Assembly (NCBI GenBank): GCA_964023275.1
Contig: OZ029917.1
Span: forward strand, 20,088,488-20,152,487
Direction of reading: 5' to 3'
Origin: Norana najaformis
Taxonomy: Eukaryota; Annelida; Clitellata; Crassiclitellata; Hormogastridae
DNA length: 64,000 bases
Part shown: piece after piece, positions 34,152 to 46,600 of the stretch
How the letters are laid out: each line of letters opens with the position of its first letter
Numbering within the stretch: the first letter of the stretch is position 1
Position numbers and translations under genes: made by a program
Notes under the pieces: model-generated
The model's database searches: none
Seen by the model: only the letters and a program-made list of their open reading frames with translations
What the model was told of the DNA's origin: nothing

Positions 34152-35167
34152 CCCACCCCTCCCAAATGCCCGCCCACCTAACGGAAGATATCTATAAATA
34201 AGTATACAAAACTATAAATAAAGAGCACCGAGAAACAAGAGACCATACGACCAAGGTCGCCGATGTCAGACCTGGGGACAGAAGCCATTTTGGCCTACGA
34301 GAAACTTCAATTTGGATGCGAAAAACTACTCATAGCCTTAAGGAGCCTGTGGGTCATTTGCTTCAGCTAAGAAACCAGGCGAGATTTAGGAATCCTATTT
34401 GACCCCTACATTTTAATCTACTGATTTCAACATTCAACAAAGTACTAAAAGATATAGATAGATAATCGTAGATATATAATCTTATGTTTGAATGCTGCTA
34501 TTATGATTTAAAGTTATTTTAATCTACCGATTTGCACCGGACTCCATCTCAGAAGCTCTATGTATAAAGTAATGTAGTCTGTAGATTGTCATACAATCCA
34601 GGTATCTATATTTAGTCATGTGCTTTCTTATATACTTATAGACGCACAAGACTATGCCTAAAAAGGATGTCAAGAAATGGTTTCTGTCTAAACCTGGGTT
34701 CTGAAAAAGGGATTTAATCTATAGAATGCATATTTTGCAGCAAGAAGTATGCCTTTAGACCTTTCATAAAGAATTGTGCATAGATGAGTAGGCCTACAGG
34801 TCTGCTGCATGCCTTGTCTTTATAAATAAAGCCCTCGAAATGGCATGCAACATTTTGGTTTACCCTACTTAAACCTATATGTACTATAAACCGTGGAAAA
34901 TAGCTTACAAGGATACAGAAAGCAAATATGGCACCAAACGCACGGAAAGCCTCGGGTCTGTTATTGTATTTGTCCAGTTTTGTTTGGATGGTTTGGCCAT
35001 ATTTCTGAAAATGCAAGCCTTTAGTTAGCGTACTGATGAACCGATAGAGCCTGCGTAGGCTTGCCTGGCTCTGTCTGCCTGTACAAAGGCTAGGCTCTCT
35101 GGTAGGCCTATCAGAAAAAGCGACTCATTTACGAGGACTGTTATAAGCTCTAATGTGGATCTTAGAA
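34152..35167. other. intergenic, nothing recognised
   Basis: AT-rich. No supported coding frame. Confidence 0.4.
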
Positions 35168-35330
35168 AAACAACATATAACCGAATGACTTCTATAACGC
35201 CGTTACCACAGTTGACAATGGTTACTGCTTCATGCAAAATCGTAGTAAAAACTTAATTGGAGATGCCTGGTCGAAATCCCAAATGGCAACAGACTGCAGA
35301 TAAAAATGCTCCTGTAACATTGCCTAAGTC
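35168..35330 (-). mobile_element. degenerate 3' fragment related to 33205-33460
   Basis: 'gacttctataacgccg' and 'ggtcgaaatcccaaa' align with the terminal blocks of the 33.2 kb copy. Strongly diverged. Confidence 0.45.
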
Positions 35331-35443
35331 AGTGGCGGATTTAGCAAAAGGAGTGTGGGGTTCGTTTCCCCGCCCCCTCTTGGTTATATGTCGGCGCCCC
35401 TCAGACCAGATCTGTGCATAGTGGACTGTCAGAATGTGGTATT

Positions 35444-35555
35444 ACTAGTAGTAGTAGTAATAGTAGTGGTAGGCCTTCTACCACTACTACTACTACTTCT
35501 ACTACCGCTACTACTACTTCCACTATCACCACCACCACTACTATTACTACTATGG
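35444..35555. repeat. inverted AGT/ACT trinucleotide repeat (hairpin-forming)
   Basis: AGT repeats ending GTGGTAG are followed after five bases by CTACCAC and ACT repeats, so about 20 bp on each side can pair. Confidence 0.85.
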
Positions 35556-35822
35556 TACTAATAGACGGCCTAACATGTTTTAATTGTAAATACGCACATG
35601 TAAATATTGGCAACTGTCACTGATTATGAGCTACATGCGAACAATTTATTTCTAACAGATGAAACTAGACCTAGGCCTACTTGTGCTTAAAAGAGGGACA
35701 GTTTTGAATGTCGGAACTTTGAATTCTAGGCCAACATTTGACAATCACTTTCGAGACCACCAAGAACTGCAAAACTGCTTCAAAGCGCATAACTTCAGCT
35801 AAATACATCTGTCACACGAAAC

Positions 35823-36094
35823 ATGGAAGACGGCGGAGACAGAAGGAGAAGCAGAAAAAGTAAGAGAAGTGGAGAAAGAAAGAGAACTGAAGATGACCGG
35901 AGAAGACAGAAGGAACCCGCCAACGTTCATACAGGTGAAAATTCCGACGCCGAACAACCGATGAACCCAGGCAACAAAGTTCCCGAAAAAGAAAACTCAG
36001 CTCAGAATCTGGAAGCGGAAATTAGCGCCGAGGATCCTTATGCCACGTCTGCTATTTTTGTCTGCACGGATGATCAAACGAAGCACAAAGAAAG
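35823..36094 (+). CDS. possible alternative first coding exon of the Fe65/APBB gene
   Basis: ATG 35823 opens 90 codons that end at a possible donor (AAAG/GTTCGT, position 36095) with two spare bases. This is exactly the phase that the exon at 39550 accepts. The peptide starts with an Arg/Lys-rich block (RRRSRKSKRSGERKR, nuclear-signal-like) and continues acidic and polar. Evidence for its being an exon: coding-like composition between AT-rich flanks and the matching phase. Against: the donor is weak, and the exon at 37648 has its own start. It may instead be a small independent gene (read-through gives 96 residues and a stop at 36113). Confidence 0.45.
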
Positions 36095-36675
36095 GTTCGT
36101 GTTGAAATATTAAAATATAGATTATAGCCTACAGGGCCTAATTAGGCCTATATATATTTTATACAGTGAATTAAGCGGTGACGATCATAGGCCCATATAT
36201 AGGGCTTATATTTCACTCTCGTAAATCCGAAACCCATCTAATCTGATGGACTTGGAATCTGATAGGGGCGATTACAATGCCGACTTTGACGATGATGTCG
36301 AGTTGGTTAGTTAACTAGACACTTGGTTGTAATATAGGCCTAGCACCTTTTGAGTAGGCCTACCTTACGAAAGCGCTGCGTATACGCTAGCCTAAATCAT
36401 GTTAAAGTTAATTAAGAACAAAAAGTTAATCAGTAAGCAAACAGTACTCAGATAACTGGAAGAGTCGCCACTGGCGGGCTCCGGCACACACGAATTCTCA
36501 TCTACAGCTGACAGATGTGCCGCAATGCTGAATTGTTAGGTAGCGTTGCACTGAAGATGACTACATGCAGAACTATAAATTCAACCGTGCAGTGATAGAC
36601 CTAATTAATACCCCAAACTGAGTTTCAGTCTCGCAGCCTCTTGCAGCTTGGTCCTCTGGCAGATCCGAAACTGCG

Positions 36676-36778
<103 letters not shown>

Positions 36779-37399
36779 GTTAAGGCACCAGTCGCCGTTT
36801 TATAAACGTGACTCAGTACCTCATCATTTATCCGCTGAATAACACTACATTTCGAGTAACTCAGCACACAGGCTAATCTTGATACATTCATCGTGACTGC
36901 TTTTATGTCGGTGTCTTCAACCTAAAAGTGGCATCGTCTGCTTTATCAGACACTGATGCGACGCTTAATAACCCTTCGCCCAGCTGCAGTCGCTTGATTT
37001 AAAATCACGGCACTGCTGTCTGCACATCTAAAATAACTCAGCTTTTCAAGAGGCATTTGCTTACGGAGCCCTAAAAATTATATCAACTGAGATCGTTTGC
37101 TAAATGGCAAAGATACCTCGCAAAGCTAGCGTATGTCACCTTGCTCGTGTCCGTCCAGTGATTCACCGTCTGGTGCTAACGGCCAGGCGCGGCTATCCGT
37201 GGCAGACTCATTGCCGACCTGCCTTCGTGTGGGTCTGGATTGTACCATGACATGCCCATGAGCAAATTCTGGTGTAAAAATGTTCCTTGGTCGTTGGCGC
37301 CAATCATCCAGTCGAATCAATACTCTGGGCAGGGACTGCCCATGCGCGAGCGTCTGCTTGACACGGCGCTGTTGTGCTTTGAGCGAACAGGCTTCTCTA

Positions 37400-37647
37400 T
37401 ATATAGGCCCTGAAGGATAGACGGACGCTGGAACTACAGTAACCGTTATTGTCGGGTTGTGGCTAGAGAAGCGGTTGCTTACGAGAGCAATTTCGAATGA
37501 TTTATATGCGTGTAATTATTATAAAACGGCGGCTCTTTTAAAGCGGGCGACTAGGAATAAAGTGTGGCGGCGGTGGGCAGCAGTAGGTCGGTCGATCGGT
37601 GATCTAGCCAGCCGCTGGACAGCCAGCCGCTGCAGTGGTAGCCGTCG
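37400..37647 (+). promoter_or_regulatory. GC/CpG-rich presumed promoter and 5' UTR of Fe65/APBB
   Basis: Sharp rise in G+C and CpG just before ATG 37648, in otherwise AT-rich DNA. Contains paired 'cagccgctg' units. An in-frame stop (TAG, 37639-37641) precedes the ATG. No TATA box is assigned. Confidence 0.4.
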
Positions 37648-40600
37648 ATGGACGAGAGATGGTACATCGAGGCGCAGTCTGATTTTCTGTCGGCTGGCTA
37701 TGAGCTGATTATGCTGTGCATGGCGATGGATTCCGTTCGACGAGACAGCATGGCTGCCTGGGCCGGCGCCGATCGAGAACTGATAGCAATCAAGGTCCCA
37801 CGCCAGTTCAGACCAGTTATTCTGGATTTGGATTCGGGCGACGAGGAATTTTTCATGGATGGAAGAGATCGGTAAGGCGATTGGCGATATTTACACTTGG
37901 GACGGGTTTTGACTGGATGATATAACCACCAGTTTCGATAACTGCGCGTCTGCTGGTTGTTGCAGACGCAGTAAGATGTCTTGAAATATGCCTCTTATAT
38001 GTTAATTGCACATTTGGATGATGAGGAATACGAAATTTTAATCAGGTTTTGGTATGATTACAGTTTATGTTTGGAACTATGATTGGAACAATGGCTTACG
38101 GTATGTAGACATTTTGCGACGGGATGTTCGCTGTTGCAGCTCATCCATAGGCGAACATTTTAGTGAGGTGTAGGAGAAACCACACATTGGTAATTGCATA
38201 TTAAAGTTTTACTGAGCTGTGTATTTGAACTGTGTGTTAGAAGTGATAGCAAAGGTGAAAAGGGCTTTTGCGCACAGTGGCGTAGCTAAGAGTCCAAGAG
38301 GCGGCAGCCGCGGCAAAGAGGGCGGCAAAATAAAAATTTTAAAGACATATTTTTATCATCTGCACCCAAAATTTCAATAGTGATCACAAAAAACAAAGAG
38401 CGCCTGTGTCTCGAAGAGCCAAAGATTGTGCCATTGTAAGACTTCAGACTTGATGTTGTACAGTAGGCCTATCATGTTCAAAACTTTCTCAGTCTCTGTC
38501 TGTCTGTCGGTCTAGCCTTACATCAACCAGTGCCAACAGCATTTTATAATATGGGATGCTGTTGGCACTGGTTAATATAAGATTTAACCAATCTTGGCTG
38601 GTGAACTAATTGAAGAGTGGATGAAAATGATATGATGGATGGATGAAAAACATTGTGGGAATGTAGGCTACATATAGGTGGATGCAGGGACTGAGAGAAG
38701 ACTGTGGATAGAAATATAAGGTAAGTTTAGGAAAACAACAAACAGATTGATTTGATAGAAGGGTAGTTTCATTTGTGGGTGTGATAAATTACAGAATAAA
38801 AGGGATAGGCATGAACTTCCATTGACCTAAGGCACAAGGCCGTTTTAAGGTTGTCCTAGGCCCTAGGCACTCTCACATTCGCATTCGTAGGCCCCAACTG
38901 CCAACTCTGCATTAGAGCTAAACACATTCACAGTATTTCTTGATGTCTATCTTCCCTTGCACTACTTTCAATTGAAAACGACTTAATGCGGGAAATGACA
39001 TTTGAGGACATTATATGTGATTTTGTTAATGCAAAGAGCCGCAAAGTTAACATAATGTATCACACTTTAACTTAAACTGTTTCCGTACTAACTTTAAGGT
39101 TATTAAATTTGTATTTCCTTTTTCTATTTTCAGGTCAATCAATAAATTCATTTTTGTCAATATCTAAGTTTTGACTTTTGTAGGCCCCTATAAAGTTTGT
39201 AGGCCCTAGGCACAGTGCCTACTGTGCATAATGGATAAAACGGCCCTACTAAGGCATCTAAACTGAAGCCCCAAAATTGACTTGCAAATGGATTCGTCAT
39301 GAAAGTTAGCTAATTTGCCTTTTTAGGGGAAAGGAGAAAATAGGAAGAGTGGGAAGTCGGTTTAGCACTGTTAATCACTGAATAAGTTTATTAATGTGAA
39401 ATGGAAAGAGGATGAGTAGGCCTAGATGAATGATTGGTTACTGGCTTGGATCAATAAACTGATGGTTAATGAATGTTTTGATGGATGGGATCATCCATCC
39501 TTACGTTTTGAATAACTATGTAAGGCTCAGTTATTTTCAACATTTTCAGTGAAAAGGACTTAAGTTCTCCTGACTCCAATGACAGTGGAATCCAGGCAGA
39601 TGCTGCCCAAAGCTTCCACCACCTCAGCAATGACTGCGATGACCTTTATGGTGTTGTTAAGAAGCCCAAGCGGAAGCCGGTGTCTCACACTTTGGATGGC
39701 AGATGTCCACCCGATTCCATGACTGAAGTGACCAGTGACTTGCAGGGCACTGTCATGGAGGGGGAGGGCTTTAGTCCAACGGTCAAGCAGAGGAAGAATC
39801 ATTATGACCCACATGCAACAGTCAAGATGGACTCTGAAGAAGATGACAATGGTGAAGCAGTAGTCAGGAACAAGACAAAAACATCAAGGGTAATGGAGGT
39901 AAGATAAATTTTATGTTTGATATCCTAATTAACAAAGACTGCATTAAAATTAGCATTTCCACTGGGTCAGATTGTTTTGCATTAGAATTGCCATCTGCCA
40001 CTGTACTGCAGCATAGGTACTGCTATCCCGGTACCCCTTTGCACTCTCCCTTACATTGTACTGAAATTGGCATTGTTGCAGAACTTAACTTCTGAATTAA
40101 TGCTCACCTCTGCTCTTTGGTTTTTGCAAGCATATACAAAATTTGAGCAATAGTCCAGTGGCCAAGCAGAGAAAGAGTCTGGATGACCCATATGAAACAT
40201 TTGATGATGCTGATGAAGCTGTGGTGAGAAACAAGACAAAAGCAATGAAGATCATTGAAGAGGTAAGATAAATGTCATGCTTAATATCCGAATTGGCAGA
40301 GACTGTCTAAGAATTAGCATTTGCTCAGATTCATTCAGTGCTCAAAAAACGAAATTGGAATTGGAATTATGTTCTTTAGAATTAATATAGCCACTACAGT
40401 GGGTACCCACAGAAATTTGGAGACCAGGACACATCATCATGTGGACCAGAAGTGGGGGAAATCCCTATCTAGCCCTTATATGGTGTCATCCATGGTCACT
40501 ATGCCACAGTGTAGTTACTGCTCCTCTCTCCCCCTCTCTGGGTTTCGCAGACACCTGAAGACTGTTACAGTGATTTTACTTGTTCAGGTTGGAAGCGCCT

Positions 40601-43600
40601 CTGTTGAGTTTATCCTCTAAGAGGTGATTTATGAATATTAAATTACAATTATCCTTGTGGCTTTTACTTTTTGTTGCACTGAAATAATATTGACATCGTT
40701 GCAGAAAGTGGCTTCTGAATTAAATCAAATTCGTGTTTTTTGAAAGCAGTGGTCCCAAGGTTTTCATTCAAGTAAAATCAGCTTAAATTAATTTTTTTGG
40801 ATAAGCTCTACATTATCGAATAGTTTGAGCAGATATGACGTTCATGTGGATTACATTCAAATACTGTATTTTTCCATGGCATTTTGAATTATTTACAGGA
40901 AATCATATGATGGTAATAATGAATTTGGTGGTAATGACGAAGATGGGTGGTAAAGATGACAACATGATGCTTGCCTTATATAACCATGTAAAAACTACTT
41001 CAAGTTGACTTAGAAGAAAGCTTCCAATGATATTCATCCTATGATGTTAATGACACCAGTGGTAATTTTTCAGTAGTGTTGTGGTTTCTTCCTGTTATGA
41101 TATTTCTTGTTGCTGCTTCCATTACTTTAATCATTGTCTTGTCCATAGGAATGATATTTTATTCACCTTTTTTACATTAAAAACTGTCTTAACTTTTGCC
41201 TAAGATTCACTAATTATGTACGGTATCATACATTGTTAGTTTCTGTTTTGTCTGGTATAATGTCTGACAGAGTGATGACTCAGATGATTGCGATGATAAT
41301 GGCAATCATCACTTTAACAACTACAATGGACACTGTGATGATAATGATGATCGTACAAAAACTGAATCTCTCTTGCTACCAGAGGGGTGGCAAAGGCATG
41401 AAGGTCTGGGAAATGTGTAATTAACAGCTGACTAATTGAACCAAATGGATGATTATTTTTTAAAAATTTTGTTCCTTAATTTTAGAACGAAACTGAGCAA
41501 TTTCCGAAGTGTATTCACTGATTTAAAAAAACTGCAATATAGGATCTGGATTTTTTACTTTTTGTTTTGAATTCCTCCTAATCTTTTTTATTTTGGCCTT
41601 GTGTTCACATGCTGTGCTTTGTTGTTTTCTTTGCTGCTGAGCATTTGTAAAGAAAAAATATTTGCCAGACTAATAGATGTGAAATGTGGGTTTTGCCTCA
41701 CCCTGGCCAAAACCAGGATGTAAACCTTGGACTGTAGTTGTTCCCACTACCTACCCGCCTTCCAGCTGCGACTCATAACCTCCAAGATATTAAGCCTGTC
41801 CACACTCGAACATTCTAGAACTGAAAGATGTCACCTTACATTTTAGATGGTGAACATTTTCCAAGCTGACAAAAAACTGAAGGTACGCTGACAAGATAAA
41901 GACATCCGTTTGCTCAGCGATGATGCAGCGCACAAACGTCTTTCATTCTGTCCCTTTTGTATTTTTTCCATTCTATCTTCCACAGTGAACGTAGAAAGGA
42001 AAATCCTGTTTTGCATAGCAGCAAAACAGAATCTACCCAGTGTGTTTGCACTTTGACCAAACAACTTGCAACCAGCTGCTGTTACTGATAAATACGTGTA
42101 CACCTATAGCAGGGCAGTTTATAGGTTGACGATTGGGCCAAAATTATTCGTATGGAGGTGCAGACATAACACTGTCATTGTAAAGCATACTTAATAATAA
42201 CTGCCACTTCAAATCTGCCGACGGCCCACCCTGGGCATACATGTTGGACTTTAGCATAGGTAGATGATAGGTAGATATGCAATAGTGGTGAAATTGCCAG
42301 TCCTCTATCACTGTTTCTTCGTTCTGCCAGTCATGGCAGTACTTGATGATGTCTGTTTTTCCACGATAACAGAGATACCTCTGAATTTTGAACTTTAGGC
42401 CAGATGTCATGCTGTCCTTAATCGTCGGAAACTCAGCCCTTATTTATAATTGCTTATAAAACTGCAGAATTGGAACTGATATGCAAATATCTGAAAGTAT
42501 GAGAGTCTGGTATTTGTTGGCTCTTCATAAAGCACCCTGAGCCGGTAGATGTTGTAAGAATACTGCAAATGGCATATGCTTGAGTTGTGTTCAACCCCTG
42601 TCGCAATAGATTAGTAAGATGTTCAACTGAGGTATCCATGTTTTACTCTCTTATCCCCCTTCATAGGCTATTTCTAAATGGATAGTTGAACCTGTAACAG
42701 CTCTTCTGTCATTGCCTTAAACTGCTGTCTGGCCACCTTCTCTTCCCTGGAGAGCTTTACACCTAAAGGGAAGAGTGTTCTGGATGTCTTCTTCATGTTA
42801 GTGGCATGGCCTTGGAGTTGACCTCCCCGTCTCAGTTTCTGGCTTTCGATTTTACTGTAAGTACGTAAGCAGAACTTGCCATGGAGACTCCTCTTACCCA
42901 TCTTAATCCAAGCACAAGTGGTTGTTTCACATGTGCTGAAACCGTTCGCTACAGGTATACTCTTGCCACGCACCTCTAATAGGTGATCTGAACTGATCTA
43001 ACGTCAGAATATCTGGGCCGGCAAAGGATATAAGCGGGGGATTGGCTTGCCATAAACAGCTTTTTTGTATACGTATGCATGTTTACACACAAGAGCAGGC
43101 GGGTTGGTGTGGTGTGAGATTGATTCTGGGACGATTATAGTTCTGCTGCTACTTTGTTCATCAGAATAATGTTTTGTCCTAATTATGGCTGCATAAGTAC
43201 AGGCTGCTTGTTGGATTCTTGGGCTTCTATGTTTCCATATGCTGAAATATTGTTTCACATTAAATTTTGCTATCAAGACAATAGGATACTTTAAAATTTG
43301 ATTCACTATATTATGTCTCAAGTGGCAACAAAGTGTGCAGAGTGGGGAACGTTTTTGTCCTGGAACTGATCTTGCACTGCATTGGCCTCACTGCAGGCTG
43401 ATCAAAGTGCAGATCCTGTTTTACTATGCAAATACAAATTCATATTTTTACATCTGCTGAGGGAGACAGAACAAGAGAGAGACAGATATAGGGAGAGAGA
43501 ACGGAAGAGAGACAGAAAAGGGGACACTGTGCAATTGGATCTGTCTTTGTCACTGTGCAGATGGATCTGCCTTCGTTTTGTCAGTTTGGAAAATTTTTGT

Positions 43601-46600
43601 CACCTAAAATAGAAGCTGACAGTTTTTGGTTCTATAGCATTCGGGTGTGGGCGGGCCTATTATCATATGGGGTCTGAGTGGGAGCTGGAAAGTGCACGGG
43701 CACGTGGAAACAACTACAACCCTGGGTTTACACCCTGGTTTTGGACAGGTTGAGGCAAAACTCCCATTTTACATTTACTAGACTTGTAAGCAATTGTAAA
43801 AGTTTGAGAGCCTTAGGTTATTGCCTTGGCAAAATCATACATGTATGTGTTATGGATAGAACTACTCTTTGACTGGTGAAATGTAACTAGCTCTTCAGAA
43901 ATGAGTGCTCTTTAGAAAATTCATGCTTGCTGCTGCTGCTTACATTATGTTTTCTCAGATTGTGTCCTAGACATGATTGTATCCATGTGTATCTGATAGT
44001 GCCTTGTTACAGTATTTCTTGTCACTCTGTATAATGGAATTAGATGTTAGTAATTCATTCTCAGACTTTTTGACCGTTTAATGGTACTACAGATGGCACA
44101 ACTGGATCTTTGATAAATGATTCCTCTGTTGGCTTCTTCCTAAACATTTCTGATGACTGAACCTTTGTGTTGTTGTCTCGTTGCTAAGATATTGCTTTTT
44201 AACTACCTCTAACAGAACTTTTGGAAACTTTCTTTGTGCATACTTAGCTGCAGTGCCCATTTAAATTTGTTCAGATCACCTTTCTGTCTTAAGTATGGTT
44301 AGAAGAAAGGCTTCTTTAGCTTGCAAAAAGAGTAGCTTGTTTGGTTTTAGGGTGTTTTGTGCAGCTTTGAATTTCTGAAGCAATCAGTCTTTGAGATGAT
44401 GATGCAGCAATGCAGATTTTATGTCAGAGATATTTGTTGTTGCCAAATGCATGGCCTGATATATGGGTTATAGCTGCATTTTCGTTTTTCGTTATGCTTT
44501 GGGAAACAATGTAAAACACCAGAAATTACGAGTATGTTTTACTGATGTGGTTACTTGCTTGTACTTTGTCGATACAGATGAGTCAGGTTCATACTACTGG
44601 CATATCAAAAGTGGAGAAATACAGAGAGAACCTCCCTCTCGTATTTCTGCACCTATCCCAGCTGTTCGCAAATCTAAGGCAGAGGTAAGTTGAGATCTGC
44701 AATTTTTATTTGGCAATTCATGAACTGGCAATTTTAGAAGTGTCAATCCTTTGACTCTCTACAGAATTTCATAAGGGGGGGGGGGAATTTTCAGTAATCA
44801 CTGCTGCTTGAATATGGATATATGTTATGATGATTGCATGGTTACAGTTTATAGATATTTTAAAATAGTTCCAGCCTTTCACGCACAGAACATCTATGCA
44901 TCTAGTTCGGCAAATGTTCCTTATGGGAAAATCCCCTGTTGCGTAGAGTCATGAAAGCTGTCCCAAGTTTGAGAGCTTTACCCCTGCATGCACCTATGAC
45001 AGACACTAAACCATTACACACATAAGAATGATGAACAGTTTATCATAAAATTAATCTATTCATTCAGCAATCTTAAATTTCTTTATGTACCGAAATTTCG
45101 ATCATCTGATCTGGTGAAATACATAGTAAGAGGGTCAAATTATATCACTGATGAGAGACGTTGCCTATTAAGCATCAGTTTCATCCGTATCACTGTCGAC
45201 TGCCACGTACAGCTATATAAGCCTTTTATACATATAGGATGATCCTGACAGATTTCTGCTAAAGGAATTTTCGTTACTTGATCTTAACTCAGAGCATGAC
45301 TAATATGTCATTCATAATTTAAACATAGCAACATTTAGGTTAATTTTAACTTTTGCCTAATGTTATAAATATTGTGCTATACTTCTTGATTTCTTTGCGT
45401 GAAACTCTTTATCCATTTATTTATTTTATTTATTCTTCACTGAGGTTTATTTATATGATTTACTGGTAACTGAATGAAACTTGAAATTACTAATCTAGCA
45501 ACATAAAGATGCAATTTTTAGTTGCAGTTATTAAGGAGAAGACTTATGGCCAGAAGTGTAGAATGGACAGAAGTTTAATAAAACGTGTCTTTGCAAAAAT
45601 ATAAGGTAAAGCAAGAACGTGTTTAAAAATAAGAATGTAATAGTTTCTTGTCCTGCTCAAACTGTTTAAATTCAGATTCGTCATCTAGCCACCACAGATT
45701 TGAAAGTCTCGACAAAAGCTAAAGAAATGCCAAAATATCCATTTGATGCTGATGTTGAATTAGAAACACGGTAACCAGTTTGTCAAATACTTTTAAATTT
45801 AGGTTATGGTAACTGTAATGTGTTTCAATATTGTAACTGACTTTAACAATTCTTATATAAAAATTATTATTAAACGTTGTGTGATTTATTTAAAATATAG
45901 TTCTTTTGACATTCTTTTACAGATTTACAGTGGCATAAAACATAGTCAATGGTATCATTATCATTCTGTTTTCTGTTGTGTTCAGTTTACCGGTAGCCTG
46001 ACCCTATGTCTACATTTCCTCCTGGCCAGAGATACTGCTTGCACATTTATTCACAACAGAAAAATCTGTTTGCCAGGGCTGGGATGAGAATGCTTTTGAG
46101 GAAATTTCTTAATGCAGGAGTGCTTTTTCAATGCTTTGAATGAATAAATGAAAAAATTTATTTATTTTATCTTTCTGCTTTTCAATTACTATTTCCCAGG
46201 TTGACTGTCTTATCTATTTTTGCAATGTTGTTTGGTGCAGCAAACAGAATCATTCCGCTTCAGGAATCACAACCTCTTCAGCTAATCGATTTCTCGTTCA
46301 TTGTCAAGGATCAGTTCCACTAGCTGAAGAAGACTTGGCAGAAGACAGAAGTGGCCTGACCATCAACCAGTGCATCTCGTCTCTAACACATCAGCGCAGC
46401 ATTATGCAACCAGGCAAGCTTCAGGTAACTAGCCTACAGAATTTTTATGCAGAAAGTGAAATGTTAGAGCCAGAAAAAATTGATGCAGATCTACATAGAA
46501 GGCTAACCATGAAAATTTAAAAAGCTTTTTTGCCAGATCTAGAACTACTGGTAAGCTACTTGCAACATAGAAGAAACCCAAGTCGAGATAAATATGGTGT

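Noticed and set aside
42674..42973. 99-residue minus-strand frame in Fe65 intron 4
   Set aside because: Looks mildly coding-like but has no recognised motif, no clear splice context and lies within a well-supported intron of the opposite strand. Possibly a degraded insertion.
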